From Desulfobacteraceae bacterium (lineage in GTDB: Bacteria > Desulfobacterota > Desulfobacteria > Desulfobacterales > Desulfobacteraceae), in NCBI GenBank assembly GCA_024225635.1, contig JAAEMK010000018.1:1-59379 (forward strand): a DNA stretch of 59,379 nucleotides. The letters are read 5' to 3'. A program made the position numbers and the translations under genes. Numbering within the stretch: the stretch's first letter is position 1; each line of letters begins with the position of its first letter. This document shows positions 25,450 to 33,947 of this stretch, piece after piece. The notes under the pieces are model-generated. The model was not told the DNA's origin. It was given only the letters and a program-made list of their open reading frames with translations, and searched no databases.

Positions 25450-27954
25450 ATGGTTGGCATTTTAATTGTATCCCACAGCAAACTGCTTGCGGACGGGGTA
25501 AAGGAATTGACGGAGCAGATGACCCAGGGCAAGGTTCCCATTGAAGTGGCAGGGGGAATCGACGATGAAGAAAATCCCATTGGCACGGACCCCATGAAGG
25601 TCATGGCAGCCCTTGAAACCCTGGATATGGCTGCCGATGACGGTATCCTGGTGATGATGGACCTGGGAAGCGCCCTTATGAGCGCGGAGACAGCCCTGGA
25701 TTTCATTGACGACGAGCTCAAAAAAAAGATCAGGCTCTGTGCCGCCCCCCTTGTGGAAGGCACCGTGGCCGCAGCTGTCCAGGCAAGCGTGGGCGCCTCC
25801 CTGGACGAGGTGGCATCCGAAGCCCTTGCCGCCCTTATCCCCAAAGCGGAACAGCTCTTTCCCGTCACCGGCGACCCGGTGCCCGGCTCCCAGGTTGCTG
25901 CTCCCCCGGAGGAGATGGAAGGTGAACTGCTCCAAACCCGGATGACGGTGAAAAACCCCATGGGCCTCCATGCCCGTCCCGCAGCGAATTTTGTTTCGGT
26001 GGCCGGAGGCTTTCAGAGTACCATCACCATCGAAAAAGGGGGGAAGACCGCCAGCGCGAAAAGCATTAACCAGGTGGCCACCCTGGCTGTACGGTGTGAC
26101 GAAGAGATCACGGTTACAGCCCAGGGACCGGATGCCCCGGATGCCATAGCCGCCATCAAAGCCCTCCATGCCGATCATTTCGGTGAACGGATAGAGGACC
26201 TTTCCTATGCACCGGAAGCCGTTTCACCCCGGAAGAGTGGATTAATCAAAGACGGCATTGCAACCGGAATCCCCGCATCCCCTGGGGTTGCCGCAGGGCC
26301 TGTCCGCCTTTATCAATCCACCCTTCCTGAAATCGAAACCCGAACCGTTACGGATATCGATGGAGAAACCGCACGCCTGGATACGGCCCTGGCCCTTGCC
26401 ATGGACGATATTGCCGCCCTTGCAAAGGAAGCTGAACGAACGGCCGGCAAGGAGAACGCCGCTATTTTCAAGGTTCACCAGCTTATTCTTAAAGATCCGG
26501 AGATGCGGGCTACAGCCATGGAAAAGATCCGGAAGGCATCCATCAACGCCGATGCCGCCTGGAACGAAACTATCGAAAACATGGCCGGGACCTACCGGAA
26601 CCTCCAGGATCCATACATGCAGGCGCGCGCCGCCGATGTGATGGACGCGGGCGGCCGGGTCCTCCGCCATCTGGTGGGGGAAACCGCACCAAGCCTTGTG
26701 CTTGAAAAACCCGCCATCGTCATCGCCCATGACCTGCTTCCCTCCGATGTGGCGGGACTCGATCCCGGCATGGTTCTCGCCATGGGCTGCGAAGTCGGGG
26801 GCAGCACCAGCCATGCGGCCATTCTTGCCCGTTCCCTTGGCATTCCCGCCGTGGTGGGCGCTTCCGGCATCCTCACAGCCGTTTCCCAGGAGACCGTTGT
26901 TGTACTGGATGGAGACAATGGAACCCTTGAACTTGCACCCGATGGGGAACGCATCGCCCGGGTTGCCGCCATGCGAAACGTCTGGATTGCCGAAAAGGAG
27001 GCCGCAAAGGCTCAAGCTAAAGAACCCGGTATCACCACGGACGGTATTCATCTGCACGTGGCCGCCAATATAGGTATCCCGGCGGATGCCCCCCGTGCCT
27101 TCGAGCACGGCGCGGAAGGGGTCGGCCTTTTCCGGACGGAATTTCTTTTCCAGGAGCGGGACACGGCACCCACGGAAGATGAACAGGTGGAAGCCTACCT
27201 GGCCGCGGCAGAAGCCATGGGCGGCCACCCCGTCATCATCCGGACCCTGGATGCGGGAGGGGACAAACCCCTTTCCTACATGGAAATGAAAAACGAAGAG
27301 AATCCCTTTCTCGGGGAACGGGGAATTCGCCTCAGCCTGAACCGGCCCGATGTGTTTCGTCCCCAGCTCCGGGCGCTGATCCGTGCTTCCCGGAAGGCTG
27401 ACATAAAAATCATGCTTCCCATGGTGGCGCACCCGGCCGAACTCCTGGCAGCCAAAGCCCTGATTCAGGAGGCCGCCTGCGAGCTGACGGAAGAGGGCGT
27501 CAAAATCGGCACCCTTCCACCCATTGGTATCATGATCGAGGTTCCCTCGGCCGTGGCCATGGCCGACCTCCTGGCAAAGGAGGCTGACTTCTTCTCCATC
27601 GGCACCAATGACCTCACCCAGTACGTCATGGCCGCGGATCGGGGAAACGCCGCAGTATCAGGGCTTTCCGATAATCTCCACCCTGCGGTGCTCCGCATGG
27701 TGAAATTCACCGTGGATGCCGCCCACAAGGAAGGGATTCCCGTCGGTATGTGCGGGGAACTGGCGGGACAAACCAAAGCCACCCCCCTGCTCCTCGGCAT
27801 GGGCCTGGATGAGCTGAGCATGAACGTACCAAGTATCCCTGAAGTGAAAAAGAACCTTCGGACCCTTAGTAAAAAAGAGTGCGAAATATTGTCTGATCAT
27901 GCCCTCACCCTTGCCGACGGCAACGCAGTGCGGGCGTTTCTGGACACGCTCTAA
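25450..27954 (+). CDS. dhaM: DhaM-HPr-enzyme I fusion phosphotransferase
   Basis: This 834-residue multidomain PTS protein feeds PEP-derived phosphate to DhaL. The DhaM (EIIA-Man-like) domain is at about 1-130, with active His in LIVSHSKLLADG. HPr is at about 155-243, with GLHARPAANF (His phosphosite). Enzyme I runs from about 270 to the end, with the phospho-His loop GGSTSHAAILARSLGIPAVVG (around 450-470) and the PEP-binding barrel (EGVGLFRTEFLF, GTNDLTQYVMAADR, GMCGELAG). E. coli DhaM has the same order but a truncated EI; here EI looks complete, so the protein may need no separate PtsI or HPr. A GAGGGGC ribosome-binding site precedes the ATG. Confidence 0.94.
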   Translation: MVGILIVSHSKLLADGVKELTEQMTQGKVPIEVAGGIDDEENPIGTDPMKVMAALETLDMAADDGILVMMDLGSALMSAETALDFIDDELKKKIRLCAAPLVEGTVAAAVQASVGASLDEVASEALAALIPKAEQLFPVTGDPVPGSQVAAPPEEMEGELLQTRMTVKNPMGLHARPAANFVSVAGGFQSTITIEKGGKTASAKSINQVATLAVRCDEEITVTAQGPDAPDAIAAIKALHADHFGERIEDLSYAPEAVSPRKSGLIKDGIATGIPASPGVAAGPVRLYQSTLPEIETRTVTDIDGETARLDTALALAMDDIAALAKEAERTAGKENAAIFKVHQLILKDPEMRATAMEKIRKASINADAAWNETIENMAGTYRNLQDPYMQARAADVMDAGGRVLRHLVGETAPSLVLEKPAIVIAHDLLPSDVAGLDPGMVLAMGCEVGGSTSHAAILARSLGIPAVVGASGILTAVSQETVVVLDGDNGTLELAPDGERIARVAAMRNVWIAEKEAAKAQAKEPGITTDGIHLHVAANIGIPADAPRAFEHGAEGVGLFRTEFLFQERDTAPTEDEQVEAYLAAAEAMGGHPVIIRTLDAGGDKPLSYMEMKNEENPFLGERGIRLSLNRPDVFRPQLRALIRASRKADIKIMLPMVAHPAELLAAKALIQEAACELTEEGVKIGTLPPIGIMIEVPSAVAMADLLAKEADFFSIGTNDLTQYVMAADRGNAAVSGLSDNLHPAVLRMVKFTVDAAHKEGIPVGMCGELAGQTKATPLLLGMGLDELSMNVPSIPEVKKNLRTLSKKECEILSDHALTLADGNAVRAFLDTL

Positions 27955-27960
27955 AGCAAA

Positions 27961-27986
27961 GAGGTGCTCCCTTTGGGGAGTGCCTC
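27961..27986 (+). terminator. Hairpin at end of dha operon
   Basis: GAGGTGCTCCC and GGGAGTGCCTC form an 11-bp RNA stem (two G-U pairs) with a TTTG loop, 6 bp after the dhaM stop. No T-run follows, so termination efficiency is uncertain. Confidence 0.5.
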
Positions 27987-28000
27987 CGGCGGGGATGGCG

Positions 28001-28050
28001 GCTTTGATGCGGCAAGAGTCCTTGCCGATGCCATGGCTAGTCCGGAATGA
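28001..28050 (+). pseudogene. Short ispD 3'-end-like fragment
   Basis: The reading ending RVLADAMASPE then TGA (28017-28050) resembles the IspD C terminus (LVLANAMAGL). It is almost identical at DNA level to the ispD remnant end at 33914-33947: TGGCTAGTC and GGAATGA are shared. It lies between the dha operon and the RADAR genes, so it marks a second internal junction. The match is short and needs checking. Confidence 0.4.
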
Positions 28051-28136
28051 AGTCTGAAACAGTTGTATAATCCCATGAATAAGAGGACGTTGGTTCGCCC
28101 CCCTTATACTCAAGCCTATAGTCCGTTGCGGATACC

Positions 28137-30662
28137 TCAGCTGACGCTTTCATATATAGATTCTGTTTCAAGCCATTTTAAGTGGTTTGCACGGAAAGCA
28201 TTCACTCCGATTTTTCTGATACAATTGATCCATGTTTCAGCTCTTTCACTGCTGATCTGATAAGAAGATATGGCGGTTTCTTTGATCAATCTATGTTCAT
28301 TTTCAATGGTGGTCGGCATCAGACCACTGTCATCCGTATTTATGCAAAATTGAATAGGCCCTGTTCTCAAGCCGAACCGGTTGTATCTTTCTCCTGTCCG
28401 CAGCCAGTCTTCGTCGGGAGGATACCATCTGAACAATGGATGTTCCTTGAATTCTTTAAAGCGGCCTATATAAATATTTGAAGAAGGACAGGCTTCGAGA
28501 ATGATCTGTTTTTGGGAGTATCGCTGGATCAGCAGATCCTGAATTGCGGAGAGCAATTCAAGTTCAATGGGTGAAATTGTGTCAGAGTCGCCATTCCTCT
28601 TTGAGTTTAATCCGCACATGTTCGTGGAGGATAACTTGATACTGACGGATGTATGTGCATTCTTTTCCCGCTCTTTGTACTGCCAGCTGTAAAGATATCG
28701 TTTCCATAATCGAACCGGCTCAGAGTCGGGATTGTTGGATATCATGCTGTAATCCGGTACCCAGGAGTTTAATTCCATCCGCTCAATGTTCCAGTCCAGT
28801 GGACAGTTCCGTCTCAGTTCCCAGGCCTGGAACAATGTATTGGCTGACACCGTTTCACCATAGACATAATGTGACCAGCGATGAATTTTCTGTTCCAGCA
28901 AGGATAAGGTCGAGCAGAATCGGGGGACTTCCTGGATTACATGCGTTGCCATGTGGTGGCACCAGACCAGGTTGTCGAGATGTTCGCTCGCCGGCAGGTA
29001 TATTCGCTGCTGCCGTTTTGCCCACAGGTTGACATCCACTCCCAATGCCAGTGCGTGCCCTATCCGGTCTCCCATTCGGTAGTCACAAAAGCGGGCGGTT
29101 TCGTCAATGGACCGCAGACCGCTGATCAGGTGGCTGTAGTCTTCTCCCGCATGAATGCTCAGGTGCAGACGGCGTGTGCGTTTGTATAACGTGCTGTCGG
29201 AACCAAAAGCAGAATTTCTTAGAGTTCGAATAGCCGGAGCAAATATTTCAATGGGCAATCCGTTTTCATTCCCGGCTACATCGATGCCGCGTACAAGATT
29301 TATCAAATTGGCATGATATCGGGTATTGTTCTCCAACTCCTTGGGCAGCTCCACATGTTGCAGGTCGGTAGAGGTAAGAAACCGTTGAATTCTTCGAACT
29401 TCTTTTTTAAGGATATTCCGTTTGTATCTTTGAAGATGATCTGTACGGGGTGAGCGACCGGGTTCTCGTGTGAAGTGAAAAGTAAAATGGGTATGGTCTT
29501 CCCGGTTGTGCTTGGAAAGATTGATGGCCAGTCTCCTGAGTGGATTTTTCTTGATTATTCCCGGAGATACTTTGAATTCCCGATAAACGTTATTTTTATT
29601 GTCTGAACCAAGGGCATAATCGGTGTAATCAAGCTTTGCTATAGAAACACCTTTTCGAAACTTGAACCTAAAAGTATCAACAAAATGTCCCAAACCGACA
29701 CCAGAGACAATCATTCCGGCACGTAAGATGTTGCAACTGTGGATGTATGCACGTATTCCATACAGGAATTCCATGCTTTCTTGAAATCGATCTTCATGGA
29801 TCAGGGCGGTGGCAAGCATCAGCCATCTATGATGAACAGGCGTATCCGCTTTTAGCGCAAAACCCAGTAAGCGTTGCGAAAGGGTTTCTTTTGGCGTCAG
29901 GTTGATTGTTGTGGGCAAACCATCGTTTGCCGGACGGCAAAGAAACAGAGAATTCCATTCCGGCCACGAAAGCGATTCTTCCTGTTTCTGGGTCATTATC
30001 GACTTCATAAGGCAGCCGCATAGGCGGTTGATGACATGGGGTAAATCATTCAAGTTGTGTTCCCCGCTATGAAACAGGCTGAATTCCGGTAATACCGGCC
30101 AGTCACAGGGCTTTACCGCGTGCTTGAGATATAGGGACAGGTCAAATAAAGCAAGAGAGTGTCCTCCATGACCGCCCAAATGGACATGGTTGTCAGCGAA
30201 ATTCTTGAATTTATAATATCGGGAAAATGCCGTAGCGCATTGCCTCTCGCCAAGTTCCGCCAGCTGCTCTACGGTTATGATGTTTTCTTTCAGTAAATTG
30301 CTGTAGCCTCTGGCAATAATCCATACGGGGTCCACCTTTGAAATCAAGGCGGCCCAATGTTCCAATCGTTCGGTCTTTACTTCAAAGCAGTCCCCTTTCC
30401 AAATGAGAAAAATTTCCAGGATGACATCCAAATACTCAAGGGAAAGCCGCTCCTGAGAATTGAAATCGATCCATTTTTCGATGGCAAACCGCAAATCTTC
30501 TTTTCGATGTTGAAACGGCTGAGAATCTGCCAGCGATTTTAAGGCGATCTCTTTCAGTTTTTCTGGTTCCTGGCAATAATTCCAGCTTAAATAGTAAGCC
30601 AGCCAGCGGTCTGAACGCATCAATGAAACAGGGACCAGCCATTCTGTATCCAGTGATAACAT
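28137..30662 (-). CDS. rdrB: RADAR adenosine-deaminase-like protein RdrB
   Basis: This is the effector of the RADAR anti-phage system, an adenosine-deaminase-fold protein. The 841-residue length fits RdrB. Metal-site motifs are in family order: HVHLGG (His159, His161), HAGED (504-508, catalytic Glu506), RIGHALALG (533-541, His536), CPSSN (725-729) and NTDDSG (775-780). The long segments between them are RdrB-like insertions, absent from ordinary deaminases of about 340 residues. The ATG overlaps the rdrA stop (TAATG), so the two are translationally coupled. It is known to form large assemblies with RdrA and to deaminate adenine nucleotides or RNA during infection. The region is AT-richer than the flanks. 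Confidence 0.9.
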   Translation of the reverse strand: MLSLDTEWLVPVSLMRSDRWLAYYLSWNYCQEPEKLKEIALKSLADSQPFQHRKEDLRFAIEKWIDFNSQERLSLEYLDVILEIFLIWKGDCFEVKTERLEHWAALISKVDPVWIIARGYSNLLKENIITVEQLAELGERQCATAFSRYYKFKNFADNHVHLGGHGGHSLALFDLSLYLKHAVKPCDWPVLPEFSLFHSGEHNLNDLPHVINRLCGCLMKSIMTQKQEESLSWPEWNSLFLCRPANDGLPTTINLTPKETLSQRLLGFALKADTPVHHRWLMLATALIHEDRFQESMEFLYGIRAYIHSCNILRAGMIVSGVGLGHFVDTFRFKFRKGVSIAKLDYTDYALGSDNKNNVYREFKVSPGIIKKNPLRRLAINLSKHNREDHTHFTFHFTREPGRSPRTDHLQRYKRNILKKEVRRIQRFLTSTDLQHVELPKELENNTRYHANLINLVRGIDVAGNENGLPIEIFAPAIRTLRNSAFGSDSTLYKRTRRLHLSIHAGEDYSHLISGLRSIDETARFCDYRMGDRIGHALALGVDVNLWAKRQQRIYLPASEHLDNLVWCHHMATHVIQEVPRFCSTLSLLEQKIHRWSHYVYGETVSANTLFQAWELRRNCPLDWNIERMELNSWVPDYSMISNNPDSEPVRLWKRYLYSWQYKEREKNAHTSVSIKLSSTNMCGLNSKRNGDSDTISPIELELLSAIQDLLIQRYSQKQIILEACPSSNIYIGRFKEFKEHPLFRWYPPDEDWLRTGERYNRFGLRTGPIQFCINTDDSGLMPTTIENEHRLIKETAISSYQISSERAETWINCIRKIGVNAFRANHLKWLETESIYESVS

Positions 30663-33364
30663 TATTCAGCCCCTGTTTTTCTTTGTTTTTCATTTGCGTC
30701 AGGCTGTTCAGGATTCTTTACCCTATCCTCAGGACCAGGTTTTTTGGATTCCTGCGCTTTTTTTTGTTCTTCATCTTCGTCAGGCTGTTCGGGATTCTTT
30801 ACAGTGCCCTTTTGAACTGATTTTTTAAGTTTTTGAGATGTTTTTATTTTGATGGCTTCTAAAAGTTTTCTGTAAGATACTGTCGGCTCGCCTTTTTTTG
30901 TCATATAGTATTGTCGTGCGGACTCAATACCGTAACGTTTCTCTGCTTCATGAAGTAGGTCGCTTTGAAGTTTATTTAACGCTTCAAGGCTCATTTTATC
31001 CAGATCAGCGTCCGTATATCTGCTTAATTTCCTTTTAATGGGCCCTGTTATTAGGCGTTTGTATGTTTTTTGTGGGGCTGATGAAAAACTGGAGAAATAG
31101 ATATCCGCAGTGTTTTTATCCTTCAATTCAAAAACGGGGTGCCTCCAAATAGCACGGAGAAGGGACTTGGAGTCTGTAAAATCTCCTTCTACTTCACTCC
31201 ATTGAATGCCTTTTGCGGTTGATTCTTTTAATCCGATGTATTTTGCAATATTGTCTCTAAATGAAGCATCTTGTTTCATTCCTTTATCGGACATGATGGT
31301 TGCAGTTTGGGCATCTGCTGCAATATTTTGCTGAACCACCGGGGCTGGTTTTAAAAAGGAAGCAAAAGCATTGATCATGATATATTCAAAACGTTTAATG
31401 CTGCAAGCTAAAGAATCATTTTTCAAATTTCCATCTGCACGCATACAATGCAATTGGGTGAAAACTTTATTCATAACATAAATTAATAGGTGGGTTAGTC
31501 CTTTTTCTTGGGCCTTTTCCAGGATTTCTTTATGAGCCAATTCCCATTTTTTTATGGATTCAGCTAATTTATCCAGATCGGCTGGCTGCTCGATGATTCT
31601 GGAATAACCGGATTCTTTATGAGGATTTTTTTCTTTAGGTTCTTTGAAATCAAATGTTTTGGTGGGAGCCAGTGAATAAACAGAATGAAAAGGAGCTTTG
31701 TGCAGGAGTCCAAGAAGGAAGTCTTTCCAGTATTGTTTTCGAGCTTCTGAATTCTTGTCTTCTGCAGGTTTTGCCAGAAGCAGGGAGCTTGTCACCAGTT
31801 CAAAAGCACGGCCAAAAAAAAGCTGGGCTGACCTTTGACGTGACGTTCCATAATATGAGTAATGTGTATATAATGCCAGTAATAATGCTGTGTTAGGGCC
31901 TTCTATATTATTTTTGTCAATACTAATTGAAATCTTATATGAATAAAACTCAACTGTAGGCATGGGTCTGGCAATCATGTTTTGTGGATCGGTAAATTCG
32001 GAGATGAATATTTTCTGAGCTTCCAGCCAGTTCCGGTTCGAAGTGTCGGCTTTGAGGGAGTTCATGGCGCCTTTTAAAACATTATAGAAAGAATACTGCT
32101 TCCAATCAATTTCTTTAAGATGAGCCTGTTTTACGACATTGAATGCAGGTAATTCGCGAAGGGGGTAGGTGGGTTCTGTGTTTGACCGCAGGTGAACCAG
32201 TTGTTGTTCGCTATGCGCCACCAAATAGGCGGTTCCGTTGTGAGATGAATCAGCCAAAAGCTGATACTCATACCATTGGTCTTGCGTCGTTTCTTCTTTG
32301 TTAATTCTGGAAGGTGGAAATAAATAGCAGAGTTGAGCCAATTCCCGAGCGTTTCGGGGCCTGGGCCAGTCAAAACTCTTTTCTTCTCCGTTTGCCCAGG
32401 GACAGAATTTTTTCTGGAATAATTCAAAATATTGTGCAACTTGAATCTCTTTATCTTTGTCATCTTTTATCCAGAGAGTTGGAATGATCGCATCTAAAGG
32501 AAGCAGACTGACCCTTAAATTGCTGGGGAAAATCTTGGTCATATAATCCTGGGTCAAGTTTTTTGCCTGGTCAGATTCAAGAATATCATTGTTCTTGGGA
32601 GCCCCACAATTCAGAAAATTATTTCGAATGATTGGTTCATATAGAGATTCATCACCGCTGACAATGGGAATAATGTAGGGACAGGAAAGCAGACGCCTCA
32701 CAACATCCAATACATCAGGGGCCTTGTTTAGCGACATGTCAACGTCGTCTATCGGGAGAGCGATCGCTGTGGAATTTAAAATCGTAATGCAGCTTTCAAC
32801 ATATTTATGAAAGTGTTTTTCTAACTGAATGCCGGAACGATAGCTGATAATTCGGTCAATACCGCTTATTTCCCCAGACATGTATTCCGTCTGACTGAGG
32901 GAGTCTGCTAATTTGCTTAAATCATTGTAGAAATTGTTTATTGCGTTTTTTTGATCCTGTTGGTTTGTCTTGATATGATTATCGACTTCGTTATACAAGT
33001 GCGCTATGACCACATTGGCAAAATTATCATTGTCAACCAGAAGTGTTGGGTCTATGGTGCTGCAAAAGTAAATGTCAGCATCTCTGGTTTCTTTTTGTTC
33101 ACGTTCTTCCCACATTTTCTCTAAATTATGCAAAAAAACAGTCTTGCCGGCTCCACGGGGCGCAGCCACAAAAATGGTGTCATGAAGAGGTTGAATAAGA
33201 TTGGGGGCCTTTGATCGTTTTGATTTGTAGAGGGAAGCCTGACGTGTTGTTTTTTCCAGTGCGTCGATAAGTCTTTTTTGAGCATTTTTTTGCCAAAGCT
33301 CACTTAGTTCTAAATCATGATCGAAATCGCCTTTTGTGACATCTAAATAATTTTCGATACTCAC
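30662..33364 (-). CDS. rdrA: RADAR P-loop ATPase RdrA
   Basis: This is the ATPase component of RADAR (900 residues, typical for RdrA). Walker A is APRGAGKT (68-75) and Walker B IALPIDDVD (201-209), within an AAA+/STAND-like ATPase module. The remainder is a large helical region not readable by motif. The C-terminal about 50 residues are low complexity with VKNPEQPD occurring twice. The GTG start at 33364-33362 has AGGAG 6 nt upstream. rdrB follows with a 1-nt overlap. No csx27- or SLATT-type third gene, sometimes found with RADAR, lies next to it. RdrA is thought to sense infection and assemble with RdrB. Confidence 0.88.
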   Translation of the reverse strand: MSIENYLDVTKGDFDHDLELSELWQKNAQKRLIDALEKTTRQASLYKSKRSKAPNLIQPLHDTIFVAAPRGAGKTVFLHNLEKMWEEREQKETRDADIYFCSTIDPTLLVDNDNFANVVIAHLYNEVDNHIKTNQQDQKNAINNFYNDLSKLADSLSQTEYMSGEISGIDRIISYRSGIQLEKHFHKYVESCITILNSTAIALPIDDVDMSLNKAPDVLDVVRRLLSCPYIIPIVSGDESLYEPIIRNNFLNCGAPKNNDILESDQAKNLTQDYMTKIFPSNLRVSLLPLDAIIPTLWIKDDKDKEIQVAQYFELFQKKFCPWANGEEKSFDWPRPRNARELAQLCYLFPPSRINKEETTQDQWYEYQLLADSSHNGTAYLVAHSEQQLVHLRSNTEPTYPLRELPAFNVVKQAHLKEIDWKQYSFYNVLKGAMNSLKADTSNRNWLEAQKIFISEFTDPQNMIARPMPTVEFYSYKISISIDKNNIEGPNTALLLALYTHYSYYGTSRQRSAQLFFGRAFELVTSSLLLAKPAEDKNSEARKQYWKDFLLGLLHKAPFHSVYSLAPTKTFDFKEPKEKNPHKESGYSRIIEQPADLDKLAESIKKWELAHKEILEKAQEKGLTHLLIYVMNKVFTQLHCMRADGNLKNDSLACSIKRFEYIMINAFASFLKPAPVVQQNIAADAQTATIMSDKGMKQDASFRDNIAKYIGLKESTAKGIQWSEVEGDFTDSKSLLRAIWRHPVFELKDKNTADIYFSSFSSAPQKTYKRLITGPIKRKLSRYTDADLDKMSLEALNKLQSDLLHEAEKRYGIESARQYYMTKKGEPTVSYRKLLEAIKIKTSQKLKKSVQKGTVKNPEQPDEDEEQKKAQESKKPGPEDRVKNPEQPDANEKQRKTGAE

Positions 33365-33605
33365 TTAAAACTCCTTGTTTCTAAACAATATAATCGGATT
33401 TGAAAGATTGACTGGGTGCTGCCGGCTTGAGATAGAATAAATTTCATTATTCAGGTTCAGGCTTGGCATTGCCACCCGTACGCTCTCAAATATTAAGTTT
33501 TTAAAGGTCTGTATCGTATATGACTGTAGATTTGTTGTCATTAAAAAAAGCCAGGGGAAAATGTATTGCCTGAAATATTGTGTGCCGATGCCGTCTATAC
33601 TTGAA

Positions 33606-33622
33606 ACAATATTGAATATTGT
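33606..33622. promoter_or_regulatory. Perfect palindrome upstream of rdrA
   Basis: ACAATATT-G-AATATTGT is a perfect 8+1+8 dyad, about 240 bp upstream of rdrA in an AT-rich gap (33365-33639) that holds no gene. It could be an operator; no regulator gene is adjacent. Confidence 0.35.
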
Positions 33623-33639
33623 CGATATTTAGGCGGTGT

Positions 33640-33947
33640 TTATGGTGTGCAAATTGTGAACTTTTTGCGGCCCTGCTTCATTTTGCCCGTTTTTCCGGTG
33701 GTTCCGGTGAAAGAAAACGGGATAAGTAGATGGCGTGAGAATCTTACCTATGGTTACGCTTAATATACTAAGAATATCAACGAGATGCATTTTTGTTATA
33801 TGCGTAGAAATTTTTATACAGGTACTTAAAGCCTTATTCGGAAGTGGGGTGCCGGGGGAAACGTGGACGGGGATGTCCTGTTTAAGATCCGGTTCCCCCG
33901 GTGTTTTGGTTTTGTCTTTGCAAATGCTGTGGCTAGTCTGGAATGAC
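33640..33947 (+). pseudogene. Decayed ispD 3' portion (second copy)
   Basis: Two collinear pieces of IspD can be read. VFPVVPVKE (about 33690-33718) matches AIPVVPVKD of the intact protein. GGNVDGDVLFKIRFPRCFGF (33849-33908) matches GGNVDRNALFQVQTPQCFDL, then jumps across a deletion of about 40 codons to VFANAVASLE and TGA (33915-33947). The gap between the pieces holds unrelated AT-rich sequence with stops. The end overlaps the last codons of kamA, as expected for an ancestral convergent ispD-kamA pair. DNA divergence from the intact ispD is high, so this is an old or foreign copy. Confidence 0.75.

Noticed and set aside
28137-30662. Housekeeping adenosine deaminase
   Set aside because: It is more than twice the usual length, has large insertions between motifs, and is coupled to an RdrA-like ATPase.
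33365-33640. Possible third RADAR gene upstream of rdrA
   Set aside because: All frames are short and interrupted and no ribosome-binding site with a plausible product was found.
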